A stretch of DNA of 64,000 nt from Rhabdophis nuchalis (lineage: Eukaryota > Chordata > Lepidosauria > Squamata > Natricidae), in the NCBI GenBank assembly GCA_039707465.1, contig CM077644.1, positions 195,335,962-195,399,961 on the forward strand, in the 5' to 3' direction. The notes under the pieces were generated by a model, which ran no database searches, had not been told where the DNA came from, and was given only the letters and a program-made list of their open reading frames with translations. The position numbers were made by a program, and so were the translations under genes. This document shows positions 61,701 through 64,000 of this stretch, in pieces (the first letter of the stretch is position 1; each line of letters opens with the position of its first letter).

Positions 61701-63077
61701 CCTCTCCAGATAAGGAGAGCACTTGAGATCGCTTACAAGTGCTCTGGCTTTTGAAAGGACATTTAAGTTTGCATACTTCCTTTTCTTGTCATTTTCTGCA
61801 ACGTGTTTGTTAACTGTCATTTTCACTTTGTATTAATAAATTTGATAACACCAAGCAGAGTGTTCCTTTACTTGTTAGCAAAATCCTCAATGATTTGTTC
61901 AGAGTACTGTTTGAAATTATGTTGCTGCTGCAAAATGGATGTATGACCTATGCCCAAATGTATGGGATTGTAGCAGAGGTGGTATTCAGCAGATTCTGGA
62001 GAACTGGTAGCAGAAATTTTGAGTAATTCGGAGAACTGGTAAATACCACCTCTGACTGGCCACGCCCCTATCTATTCTCTGCCTCCCGAGTCCCAGATGA
62101 TCGGGAGGAAATGGAGATTTTGCAGTATCCTTCCCCTGCCACGCTCACCAAGCCACGCCATGCCCACAGAACCAGTAGCAAACATTTTTGAATCCCTCCA
62201 CTGGATTGCAGCATACCCATAGTTACATGATAAAAATTTGGCAATTTGCCTGCATTTACAAACACAGAAATGGTGCAATTCATCCATTCACCTATCCCCC
62301 GCCTCTTGCCTGCCAGCAGGTCTTTGGGTCTCTGCTGCACAAGTCTGTACATGTCCACACATGCACGCATTTGTGCACGTGTGCACCTTTCAGTTTGGGC
62401 ATGCACGGGCATGTGCAGTTTGGGCACTCGGTGTCTAAAAGGTTTGCCATCACTGTTCTATAGAGCTGAAACAAGGTCCTTAACACCATGTGCTAAGTTT
62501 TAAGGAGGATGCAACATTATACACATAAAAAACCTTCTACATAGTGTTCAGATCCTTTTTTTTAATCTACTTCAAATCTTTATATATTCAGTTAGTATTG
62601 TTATTTTTGTGTTCTCCCTATTGTTACGATGCTGAAGTGCTTAGTTTATAAATACTACTTTCCTATTGGAATATTGCGTCTTATGTGAGAAATGGAAAAA
62701 TTATGTTATATTGGTATTGAATATTTTAGTTTTTTAAAATCGAAACATTATGTAGCAGAAAAAAAGCTATCTTTGCTGGTATTTTTGAAATATCAGTAGT
62801 TTAGGTTTTAATTGAAAAACCATCATGCTGGCTAATTTGAGATGATTGCATAACAAATATGTAACAGTTGTGATTTTAAGAGATTGAGAATAGAATTAAA
62901 TGAAAATGTATAGAAAAAGGTGTACTCCAAAGTGCAAAAGAATGCTAACAGTTTCTAATATTAGATATTTTCTTTCTTCATTATAGGGACACATTGCACA
63001 AGCCAGGTTATTACATTCAAAGAATCTGGGGAAAATGAAGGAAGAGCCAAAATTATTGCTCCGTCACCAATTAAAAG
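21651..63077 (+). CDS. EPB41L4A: EPB41L4A, band 4.1-like protein 4A (twelve internal coding exons)
   Basis: A FERM-domain protein of the band 4.1 superfamily, which links membrane proteins to the actin cytoskeleton at the cell cortex. Joining exons 21651-21755, 30780-30831, 31364-31442, 36781-36878, 40047-40167, 43220-43307, 44343-44431, 45257-45320, 49672-49763, 51986-52063, 59727-59848 and 62987-63077 gives one open frame of 359 codons plus 2 nt. Phases match at every junction and all introns are GT-AG. Order along the product: late F1 (residues 1 to about 55), F2 (about 75-180), F3 PH-like lobe (about 180-263), FERM-adjacent region (about 263-300), then a basic Ser/Arg-rich segment. Words such as [26 protein letters not shown] and SRSKTYPKR match EPB41L4A as I remember it, and not EPB41L4B. 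The N-terminal exon and C-terminal exons lie outside the window. No disabling change is seen. Confidence 0.94.
21756..22641. other. Intron, nothing recognised
   Basis: Start of the 9.0-kb intron after the first exon in the window. No repeat boundary or RNA feature recognised. Confidence 0.5.
22650..22899. mobile_element. Non-autonomous hAT transposon (CCGGTT family)
   Basis: The 250-bp element starts 'cagaggtgggttgcttccgg' and carries two AACCGGTA motifs near its ends. It is flanked by exact 8-bp duplications gttacagt (22642-22649, 22900-22907). Immediately to the right an 18-bp unit starting with the same duplication (gttacagtgaaggacact) is repeated in tandem at 22918. Confidence 0.85.
22936..23949. 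other. Intron, nothing recognised
   Basis: AT-rich intronic sequence without a recognised feature. Confidence 0.45.
23950..24515 (+). repeat. Old LINE (L2/CR1-type) C-terminal and 3' end fragment
   Basis: Words such as 'gaggtgcattggtttctagt', 'cagttcaaggtgct' and 'ggtatagagattgccattt' correspond in order to the C-terminal RT block of the young LINE copies (LHWLPV, FKVL, ALHG). The fragment ends 'ctgggagttgggccacttta' with '(tcaaatccaataaa)'. Many substitutions and stops make it far older than 14574-16493. Confidence 0.6.
24732..24869. mobile_element. Short non-autonomous hAT element
   Basis: 138 bp from 'caggaatgtcaaactgg' to 'cgtttgacacctgtg', whose inner parts are inverted partners. Flanks ctctacac (24724-24731) and ctctatac (24870-24877) differ at one position. 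Confidence 0.7.
24878..25756. other. Intron with a poly-G tract
   Basis: A G-run of about 13 near 25166 and otherwise ordinary AT-rich intron. The apparent frames here show no motif. Confidence 0.45.
25757..26692 (-). mobile_element. Antisense, 5'-truncated L2/CR1-type LINE
   Basis: From left to right (3' to 5' of the element): (AAT)n tail, 'cgctctctcccctaggggac', the untranslated region, then coding sequence on the minus strand. It belongs to the same family as 14574-16493 and 52363-55776. Confidence 0.88.
25967..26644 (-). pseudogene. LINE reverse transcriptase C-terminal fragment
   Basis: An open frame of 225 codons on the minus strand encodes the region downstream of the RT catalytic site. 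It contains [52 protein letters not shown] and WNDLPPDI. The lack of stops shows a recent insertion. It has no catalytic YADD because of 5' truncation and so cannot act alone. Confidence 0.85.
26693..27089. other. Intron, nothing recognised
   Basis: Two related stretches ('attgacaagaattctgccag' near 26786 and 'attgacaaaatactgccag' near 26942) form a weak direct repeat about 155 bp apart. No other feature. Confidence 0.4.
27098..27511. mobile_element. Non-autonomous hAT transposon (family A related)
   Basis: 414 bp. The right end 'aaaaggtttgctatcactg' and left end 'ctgtgatggtgtacat' correspond to the family A terminus (cagtgatggctaacct). Flanks agctaagg (27090-27097) and agataagg (27512-27519) match at 7 of 8 bases. 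The interior is GC-richer and has no transposase frame. Confidence 0.7.
27520..28961. other. Intron, nothing recognised
   Basis: AT-rich intron without a feature that I can support. Confidence 0.45.
28962..30276 (-). mobile_element. Penelope-like retroelement fragment with inverted ends
   Basis: The minus strand encodes pieces of a Penelope-type reverse transcriptase, the telomerase-related class of retroelement. These are [20 protein letters not shown] (about 29830-29750), the catalytic-type IDDTFVI (about 29459-29439), then [16 protein letters not shown] (about 29395) and CVQTLFRRA (about 29225). Stops and frameshifts separate them, so it is inactive. The two ends carry an inverted repeat of about 50 bp: 'cggagaaggaaccttcaccc' on + at the right and its relative on - at the left (28962-28991). 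No GIY-YIG endonuclease domain is visible. Confidence 0.82.
30283..30512 (-). mobile_element. Sauria-type SINE, antisense
   Basis: On the minus strand it reads 'agccagtttggtctaatgat', then 'taaggcactatactag' with a tRNA-like head, a 'ctgggtgatttagaccagtc' middle and a BovB-like 3' end with 'ggaatacaaataaataaa'. The 3' end indicates mobilisation by a BovB/RTE LINE, as known for Sauria SINEs. It ends 267 bp before exon 30780. Confidence 0.75.
30780..30831 (+). CDS. EPB41L4A: EPB41L4A exon, end of F1 lobe
   Basis: 52 bp, entering in phase 0 and leaving in phase 1, with acceptor taattacag and donor gtatgt. It encodes [17 protein letters not shown] plus one base. The WLDP word that follows the DYFGL exon is typical of FERM F1. 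The preceding intron is 9,024 bp. Confidence 0.95.
31364..31442 (+). CDS. EPB41L4A: EPB41L4A exon, F1-F2 junction
   Basis: 79 bp, phase 1 to phase 2, acceptor atttctaatag, donor gtactc (a non-consensus but valid GT). It encodes [18 protein letters not shown] and LKEEIT. It completes the last F1 strand (LYFGVKYY) and leads into the first F2 helix. The intron before it is only 532 bp. Confidence 0.95.
31443..31919. other. Intron, nothing recognised
   Basis: Start of a 5.3-kb intron. A short (TTAG/TTTG)n run lies near 31868-31888, just before the LINE tail. Confidence 0.45.
31920..32262 (+). repeat. CR1/L3-like LINE 3' end
   Basis: 5'-truncated copy that starts 'ggggagacatgatagcag', passes through the W-N-S-L-P-P-A-V end of the RT frame (near 32095) and terminates 'cttccaactctgctattg' with a (TATTG)n tail. 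It is less diverged than the copy at 41395-41620. Confidence 0.85.
32345..32755 (-). pseudogene. CR1-group LINE RT C-terminal fragment, antisense
   Basis: A minus-strand frame of 130 codons (32751-32359) contains [40 protein letters not shown] and [12 protein letters not shown]. This pattern (L..LE.RR..D...VYKI, then RxxxFSxRxxxxWNxLPxxIV) is the C-terminal block of CR1/L2-group reverse transcriptases. It differs clearly from the other LINE families in the window. Confidence 0.7.
32760..34122. other. Intron, nothing recognised
   Basis: AT-rich intronic sequence. No exon or repeat boundary recognised. Confidence 0.45.
34131..34244. mobile_element. Palindromic hAT MITE
   Basis: 114 bp with long terminal inverted repeats: 'caggggtctccaacctttgc' and its complement at the right end. 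Inner arms 'aagtctgaaggacttcag' and 'ctgaagtccttcagactt' extend the pairing. Exact 8-bp duplications ccttacag at 34123-34130 and 34245-34252. Nearly the whole element is one hairpin. Confidence 0.92.
34253..35450. other. Intron, nothing recognised
   Basis: Intronic sequence without a clear feature. Confidence 0.4.
35452..35635 (+). mobile_element. Sauria-type SINE, sense
   Basis: tRNA-like head 'ggtccagtggttaaggcaac', middle 'ttgagtgaccttgcagcagt', a (TCACC)n run at about 35561-35584 and the 3' end 'gttattgtggggaaaataga'. The head with a degenerate polymerase III box and the BovB-type 3' end indicate a Sauria SINE. Confidence 0.8.
35655..35896 (-). mobile_element. tRNA-derived SINE (second family), antisense
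   Basis: On the minus strand it reads 'gtggcacagtggttagagtg', B-box-like 'gttcaaatcc', 'aatgaggacccaaattgttg', then 'taagtctaagtgcttttgct'. It belongs to the same family as the sense copy at 42995-43213 next to an EPB41L4A exon. Confidence 0.85.
35990..36400 (-). repeat. Old antisense LINE RT fragment
   Basis: Read on the minus strand, it follows the RT order around the catalytic motif: 'gctatcatcagtatgtggat' near 36325 corresponds to the YADD region, followed by segments matching 'actgagtggctatggctatt' (the K-T-E-W-L-W block) and 'gtagccgctgtggccaaggc'. Many stops and indels. An ancient relative of the L2/CR1-type LINEs here. Confidence 0.6.
36781..36878 (+). CDS. EPB41L4A: EPB41L4A exon, F2 lobe
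   Basis: 98 bp, phase 2 to phase 1, acceptor ctttgtttcag, donor gtatgt. It encodes [19 protein letters not shown] and [10 protein letters not shown]. The helix [10 protein letters not shown] followed by a C-P turn and the AAQLGAYA helix is the core acyl-CoA-binding-protein-like fold of F2. Confidence 0.95.
37153..37290. mobile_element. Near-perfect palindromic MITE
   Basis: 138 bp forming one hairpin: 'ctgcaaagttggctctttta' at the left and its complement at the right, through 'gactggtggacttcaacta' to a centre 'ccagcctagctggctgg' near 37225. Exact 8-bp flanks ggtttagg at 37145-37152 and 37291-37298 indicate an hAT-type insertion. Arm identity is very high. Confidence 0.92.
37597..37886. repeat. 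Two short LINE/SINE tail fragments
   Basis: 37625-37693 reads 'gatggagaaatgggtgggat' then 'ataaatgtaataaatatata', a LINE-tail-like end on +. 37810-37885 reads 'ttatatcccgcacctatctc', the equivalent end on -. Both are too short to classify. Confidence 0.45.
38233..38488. mobile_element. Non-autonomous hAT transposon (CCGGTT family)
   Basis: 256 bp, the same length as the copy at 5075-5330 and homologous over its length. The right end is 'gtaggaacccaccactg'; the left end is degraded. Flanks ttagtggg (38225-38232) and ttagaagg (38489-38496) match at 6 of 8 bases. The interior has 'ggtgaaccgggccgaaccgg' near the right end. Confidence 0.75.
38497..40046. other. Intron with a weak inverted repeat and poly-C
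   Basis: A C15-type run lies at about 39137-39151. 'aattacaagggagtaagcag' near 39604 is complemented by 'ctgcttactctcttgtaatt' near 39704 (22 of 24 bases over the extended match), and a third related word occurs near 39357. This suggests a small unclassified TIR element. Otherwise nothing recognised. Confidence 0.45.
40047..40167 (+). CDS. EPB41L4A: EPB41L4A exon, F2 lobe
   Basis: 121 bp, phase 1 to phase 2, acceptor gcattgtatag, donor gtaaga. It encodes [37 protein letters not shown] and TLT. 'AELGDYD' is the characteristic F2 motif of the 4.1 family. Confidence 0.95.
40500..40745 (+). mobile_element. Possible 5S rRNA-related SINE
   Basis: 'ttggaagctaagcaggtctt' followed by 'tatttagataggagac' resembles the A-box and C-box regions of 5S rRNA (GGAAGCTAAGCAGG and GGATGGGAGAC) in the right order and spacing. 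Downstream is a SINE-like body with a short (CTG)n tract (40651-40679). It is diverged. A 5S-derived SINE is more likely than a 5S pseudogene. Confidence 0.5.
40890..41214. mobile_element. Non-autonomous hAT transposon (family A)
   Basis: 325 bp, starting 'cagtgatggctaaccttttt' and ending 'aggttcaccatcacgg', with exact 8-bp duplications gtatagat at 40882-40889 and 41215-41222. It is homologous along its whole length to 3760-4086. A short internal duplication of 'cctccagagg' words makes the two copies differ. Confidence 0.9.
41395..41620 (+). repeat. Old CR1/L3-like LINE 3' end
   Basis: Starts 'ggggaacatgataactatca' and follows the same word order as 31920-32262 ('ggaatgtcacaaaaaagagg', 'aagtaatgggtggaagctt'), but is more mutated and lacks the terminal tail. 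Confidence 0.7.
41926..42085 (-). repeat. Antisense LINE 3' end
   Basis: 'ttatttattcgatttgttaa' is followed by 'ccgcaccgatctccgtcgag' and 'acggactctgggcggtgcac', then an A-rich untranslated part. It is the same subfamily as the sense fragment at 50010-50175. Confidence 0.8.
42086..42994. other. Intron, nothing recognised
   Basis: AT-rich intronic sequence with no supported feature. Confidence 0.45.
42995..43213 (+). mobile_element. tRNA-derived SINE abutting a splice acceptor
   Basis: Sense copy of the SINE at 35655-35896: 'gtggtgcagtggttagaatg', 'aatgaggacccagattgtta', 'aaagcactgtgaagcggtat' and the 3' end 'ctattgctatttatt'. The 3' end falls about 6 bp before exon 43220-43307. The pyrimidine-rich part of that exon's acceptor (tctgctattgctatttatt) is therefore SINE sequence. 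No clear target duplication is visible. Confidence 0.88.
43220..43307 (+). CDS. EPB41L4A: EPB41L4A exon, end of F2 and start of F3
   Basis: 88 bp, entering after two bases of a split codon (ac|g, Thr) and ending on a codon boundary. Acceptor ttattcaacag, donor gtaagt. It encodes [20 protein letters not shown] and YGVDLYPVY. The '[11 protein letters not shown]' stretch marks entry into the F3 PH-like lobe. A SINE (42995-43213) ends about 6 bp before the exon and supplies the pyrimidine-rich part of its acceptor. An hAT element begins 25 bp after it. Confidence 0.95.
43333..43630. mobile_element. Diverged non-autonomous hAT element (GGTCCCCAACC family)
   Basis: Starts 'aggtccctaacttttttggt' and ends 'gagattggggaaccct', with internal 'ggcaatttttccacggacgg' and 'ccatggaccggcactggtct'. 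It is homologous to the better preserved 56914-57262 element. Flanking duplications are no longer clear. It begins 25 bp after the exon 43220-43307 donor. Confidence 0.7.
43639..44342. other. Intron, nothing recognised
   Basis: Remainder of the 1,035-bp intron upstream of exon 44343. No feature recognised. Confidence 0.45.
44343..44431 (+). CDS. EPB41L4A: EPB41L4A exon, F3 lobe
   Basis: 89 bp, phase 0 to phase 2, acceptor atttttttccag, donor gtaagt. It encodes [19 protein letters not shown] and [11 protein letters not shown]. These are the first beta strands of the F3 PH/PTB-like lobe. Confidence 0.95.
44640..44900. repeat. Interspersed repeat with TTAAGTGA motifs
   Basis: Contains 'ggttgttaagtgaatcactt', 'atcattaagtgaatctgttg' and 'ttgttaagtaaacc' in a row. 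Related words occur at 50513-50705, 45590-46075 and 20880-20940. I recognise this as a common squamate repeat, probably a DNA-transposon derivative, but cannot define its ends. Confidence 0.5.
45257..45320 (+). CDS. EPB41L4A: EPB41L4A exon, F3 lobe
   Basis: 64 bp: one base completing the Trp codon, then 21 codons, [21 protein letters not shown] (split here as [10 protein letters not shown] and [11 protein letters not shown]), ending on a codon boundary with donor gtaagt. The acceptor is unusual. The pyrimidine tract (tgtttttttatcttt) is separated from 'atttag' by a run of about twelve A. Confidence 0.93.
45590..46075. repeat. Interspersed repeat with TTAAGTGA-type motifs, diverged
   Basis: 'caccaagcaatgtggtccta', 'tgactgcttaacaatggaaa' and 'cacattgttaaatgagtctc' follow the same word order as 50513-50705. 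It is more degenerate and its boundaries are uncertain. Confidence 0.45.
46275..46530 (+). mobile_element. Sauria-type SINE, sense
   Basis: Head 'gagccagtttgctctagtga' and 'ttaaggcatcagtctagaaa', middle 'agctcagtgggtgactttag', and 'acttgtatttctaacaca' near the 3' end. It is homologous to the antisense copy at 30283-30512. Confidence 0.75.
46601..46896. mobile_element. Non-autonomous hAT transposon (CCGGTT-related)
   Basis: 296 bp from 'caggggtgaaatgctactgg' to 'gtggatttcactcctg', which are inverted partners. Exact 8-bp duplications aaggcaac at 46593-46600 and 46897-46904. The interior has several ACCGGTAG/CTACCGGT words, including a hairpin near 46750-46773 ('ctaccggttcttctgaaccg'). Confidence 0.9.
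47006..47232. mobile_element. Non-autonomous hAT transposon
   Basis: 227 bp from 'caggggtagtcaacc' to 'ggttgactaccactg', with exact 8-bp duplications tcctagat at 46998-47005 and 47233-47240. The inner words 'taccgcccac' and 'gggcggta' are also paired. Confidence 0.92.
47241..49671. other. Intron with a (CA)n tract
   Basis: Mostly AT-rich unclassified intron. A (CA)n microsatellite of about 17 units lies at about 48279-48312. No exon recognised before 49672. Confidence 0.5.
49672..49763 (+). CDS. EPB41L4A: EPB41L4A exon, end of F3 lobe
   Basis: 92 bp, phase 0 to phase 2, with a strong acceptor (ttttttttttatttcag) and donor gtaggt. It encodes [20 protein letters not shown] and [10 protein letters not shown]. 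The '[17 protein letters not shown]' helix closes the F3 lobe in 4.1 proteins. Confidence 0.95.
50010..50175 (+). repeat. LINE 3' end, sense
   Basis: 'gaattttagcacaggtttgt' leads to 'gcccagagtccgtcccgacg' with the complementary 'gacgg' box, and an (AATA)n tail. Same subfamily as 41926-42085. Confidence 0.8.
50394..50466 (+). repeat. Classic CR1 3' terminus
   Basis: Reads 'gggttagactagaggacctc', 'ttccaaccctatgattctat', ending with the ATTCTATG-type 8-bp motif that terminates bird and reptile CR1 LINEs. It is extremely 5'-truncated. Confidence 0.85.
50513..50705. repeat. Interspersed repeat with CTAAGTGA/TTAAGTGA motifs
   Basis: Starts 'caggtagtccttgacttgga' and contains 'ccatcactaagcaaggcagt', 'tgctaagtgagtcacg' and two 'gttaagtgaa' words. 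It is the clearest copy of this family in the window and lies directly left of an hAT element. Confidence 0.55.
50714..51159. mobile_element. Non-autonomous hAT element
   Basis: 446 bp from 'caggggtgggctgctgggg' to 'gaagcccacccctg' (inverted partners). Flanks ctgagaag (50706-50713) and ctgggaaa (51160-51167) are partly matching. GC-rich interior. The reading frames on both strands are not supported as genes. Confidence 0.75.
51986..52063 (+). CDS. EPB41L4A: EPB41L4A exon, FERM-adjacent region
   Basis: 78 bp, phase 2 to phase 2, donor gtaaga. It encodes [20 protein letters not shown] and YKHRY. The FERM-adjacent segment of 4.1 proteins is usually rich in Ser and basic residues, as here, and is a candidate phosphorylation region. 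The acceptor (gttttaaattgaaacag) has a weak pyrimidine tract. Confidence 0.94.
52463..55505 (+). pseudogene. LINE ORF2 (endonuclease-reverse transcriptase) with small indels
   Basis: The protein nicks target DNA and reverse-transcribes its own RNA there. An apurinic-type endonuclease domain occupies about residues 78-310: [29 protein letters not shown] and the catalytic-type WSDHSLL. The RT domain follows (ANYRP-like block [48 protein letters not shown], catalytic YADD near 54660). Compared with the copy at 15119-16288, a 2-bp loss near 54680 shifts the frame until about 54855, and another 2-bp loss near 55060 shifts the last block to the frame ending at 55505. Otherwise open over about 1,000 codons, so it is young but inactive as read. 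Confidence 0.87.
55687..55776. repeat. (ATT)n tail microsatellite of the LINE
   Basis: About 30 uninterrupted ATT units at the 3' end of the LINE. The poly-Asn, poly-Ile and poly-Leu frames across it are artefacts. Confidence 0.97.
55777..56905. other. Intron, short (TTTA)n tract
   Basis: AT-rich intron with a (TTTA)n run at about 56038-56069. Nothing else recognised. Confidence 0.45.
56914..57262. mobile_element. Non-autonomous hAT transposon (GGTCCCCAACC family)
   Basis: 349 bp from 'caggggtccccaaccttttt' to 'ggttggagacctctg', flanked by exact 8-bp duplications cattacag (56906-56913, 57263-57270). The interior has the pair 'cggaccggtggcc' and 'gcaccggtccgcggcc'. The ends resemble Charlie/MER1-type hAT elements known from mammals. 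GC-rich frames inside are not genes. Confidence 0.92.
57271..58107. other. Intron, nothing recognised
   Basis: Intronic sequence. An 86-codon minus-strand frame (57865-58125) has no recognisable motif and runs into a LINE tail. Confidence 0.45.
58108..58370 (-). repeat. CR1/L3-like LINE 3' end, antisense
   Basis: Starts with (AATAC)n and 'gcagagttggaagggacctt', runs back through 'aagctgttccagaggttaat' to 'cacccattgcttctt'. It is the reverse complement of the 31920-32262 family and appears little diverged from it. Confidence 0.88.
58371..59726. other. Intron with a possible SINE 3' end
   Basis: 'aaggcaacaacaaaccattt' and 'gccaagaaaactacat' (about 58605-58653) resemble the 3' part of a 5S-type reptile SINE, but the head is not clear. 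Nothing else recognised before exon 59727. Confidence 0.4.
59727..59848 (+). CDS. EPB41L4A: EPB41L4A exon, FERM-adjacent to basic tail
   Basis: 122 bp, phase 2 to phase 1, acceptor gcattttctag, donor gtaaga. It encodes [20 protein letters not shown] and [20 protein letters not shown]. '[10 protein letters not shown]' (across the junction) is the conserved end of the FERM-adjacent domain. '[10 protein letters not shown]' starts the basic tail. The 7.7-kb intron before it contains the long LINE. Confidence 0.95.
60262..60515. mobile_element. hAT-like element (CCGGTT family), right end unclear
   Basis: The left end 'cagtggtgggttctggatcc' and 'gcaaccggtacgctg' match the family terminus. The interior is GC-rich with 'cacgtgcaagcgcgcagcgc'. 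I could not identify a matching right terminus or target duplication, so the right coordinate is approximate. Confidence 0.6.
60965..61061 (+). repeat. CR1/L3-like LINE 3' terminus, very short
   Basis: Starts 'aactgaaatggtataagatt' and ends 'cttccaactctgctattg' plus (TATTG)n. About 95 bp, an extreme 5' truncation. Confidence 0.88.
61062..61965. other. Intron, nothing recognised
   Basis: AT-rich intron. An imperfect pair 'gagcacttgagatcg' / 'cttacaagtgctc' near 61720-61745 is too short to interpret. Confidence 0.4.
61974..62203. mobile_element. Non-autonomous hAT element (CCGGTT-related)
   Basis: 230 bp from 'cagaggtggtattcagcaga' to 'tttgaatccctccactg', flanked by gattgtag (61966-61973) and gattgcag (62204-62211), 7 of 8 matching. 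Two 'agaactggtag/agaactggta' words lie in the left half. Confidence 0.8.
62225..62457. mobile_element. Partial hAT element (family A related)
   Basis: The right end 'aaaaggtttgccatcactg' (62439-62457) is the family A terminus, followed by ttctatag. A possible left flank 'acccatag' precedes 'ttacatgataaaaatttggc' near 62223, but the left terminus is badly degraded. The interior has 'gtgcacgtgtgcac'-like words as in 27098-27511. Confidence 0.55.
62458..62986. other. Intron, nothing recognised
   Basis: AT-rich sequence before exon 62987. Confidence 0.45.
62987..63077 (+). CDS. EPB41L4A: EPB41L4A exon, basic/Ser-rich tail
   Basis: 91 bp, phase 1 to phase 2, acceptor cttcattatag, donor gtattg. 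It encodes [18 protein letters not shown] and [11 protein letters not shown]. The GENEG and IIAPSP words match the EPB41L4A tail. The preceding linker (about 12 residues) looks divergent from the mammalian sequence I recall, as expected for a disordered linker. Confidence 0.93.
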
Positions 63078-63369
63078 GTATTGATAAAAGAAGTGGAAAA
63101 ACTGGGAATCTAAAGCTAAAACAATGACCTGTTGATCTCTTTTTAAGAAGATGTTAGGTTTAATATATAGTTTTTTTGGATTTAGAAAATCTACGGGAGA
63201 TTTGGTGCTTTCACTGTGATATACAATATTGTGGCACAAGAATGTAGAAGCTAGAATTAGAGTTTATGTTTGTTTTCAGGAAATGGGCAAAATTATATGA
63301 AAAGTAGAAAAGTCTTCATTAGAAATCGGAAAAATACAGATAGAAAATAGAATAGAAAACAGAAATAGT

Positions 63370-63900
63370 CAAGTTATGATGGAGAAAGAATCCAGACGGT
63401 TCTGTCTTCCTTGAAGAAGGAGAGATATGCCCCTCTTCATGAAACAATGTCTAAGACCCAGCAATGTTGGACAATGTTTGCCAGTCTCCAACCTTCTTCC
63501 CTTTTCAATGAAGATTGCTGAGAAAGTGGTCTGCTTGCATCTTCAGAGATTTTAGAGGAAGTGGATTATCTGGACCTCTTCCAGTTAGGGTTCAGGTTGG
63601 GTAGTATGGAGACAGCATTGATTTCACTTCTAATGACATTTGGAGAGGCAGATTAATGGTGGTGCAGCTATCCTAATTCTTTCAGCAACCTGCAAGACCA
63701 TTGATCATCCTTCTGGACTGATAATGAGATTAGAAGTAGGAAACAGTGTGGTAGTCTCTGCAGTATAGACCTATACTACAGAGAGAAGAAAGCTACTTTG
63801 CTCAGTCCTTTGCTGTTCCTGCCTATCTATATATGGATGCACATCTTAACTCCAGATGCCTAGCTTTCATTCTGACACTGACAATTGTCTAGATTGGATT
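63370..63900 (+). repeat. Old L2/CR1-type LINE RT fragment
   Basis: Words in order match the RT of the young LINEs: 'tctccaaccttcttccc' (SNLP), 'tttagaggaagtggattatc' (LEEVDYLD), 'cagttagggttcaggttggg' (Q-x-G-F-R-x-G) and 'ttgctcagtcctttgctgtt' (L-S-P-L-L). Stops and deletions are frequent and the catalytic region is not recoverable. It lies in the intron after the last exon found. Confidence 0.7.
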
Positions 63901-64000
63901 ATATTTATGTAGTCTATTGTGTAGAAGAGAGTAACTGTTCATCCAAACCATCTTACAACATTATCAAAATTCTAAAAAAAATAAAGTGACAAAGTTTGCA

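Overview
This window is vertebrate nuclear DNA, most likely from a squamate reptile and probably a snake. It is AT-rich and intron-dominated. Its repeats match that group: CR1/L3-like LINE 3' ends with (ATTGT)n tails, L2/CR1-type LINEs ending in (ATT)n, tRNA-derived Sauria-type SINEs, a Penelope-like element, a Bkm-like (GATA)n tract and many hAT-type non-autonomous DNA transposons. The species assignment is inference from repeat content.

I recognise one host gene: EPB41L4A (band 4.1-like protein 4A, a FERM-domain membrane-cytoskeleton linker), on the + strand. Twelve consecutive internal coding exons lie between 21651 and 63077. All have GT-AG sites, their phases chain without a break, and together they give 1,079 coding bases (359 codons plus 2 nt). 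They cover the FERM domain from late F1 through F2 and F3, the FERM-adjacent segment and the start of the basic/serine-rich tail. The first coding exon (upstream) and the C-terminal exons (downstream) are outside the window, so 1-21650 is taken to be intron 1.

Layout. 1-12.9 kb: intron 1 with a Helitron (1887-4790) that carries tandem CR1 tails, a nested hAT element and GTAG/GATA arrays, then a TA-flanked TIR transposon (5866-6736) carrying the same kind of GTAG array. 12.9-21.1 kb: a GC-rich repeat cluster containing four large inverted repeats, a young 5'-truncated L2/CR1 LINE, two antisense LINE 3' ends, a tRNA SINE with an exact 13-bp target duplication, and a 1.13-kb hAT element containing two tandem palindromes plus satellite. 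21.6-63.1 kb: the twelve exons, with introns holding a Penelope-like element (28962-30276), SINEs, about fifteen small hAT elements and a near full-length L2/CR1 LINE (52363-55776). Exon 43220-43307 is sandwiched between a SINE that reaches its splice acceptor and an hAT element beginning 25 bp after its donor.

I found no second host gene, RNA gene, CRISPR array or new protein system. The most unusual content is structural: serial palindromes inside hAT-like repeats, satellite arrays shared between unrelated transposons, inverted ends on the Penelope-like element, and transposons abutting a conserved exon.
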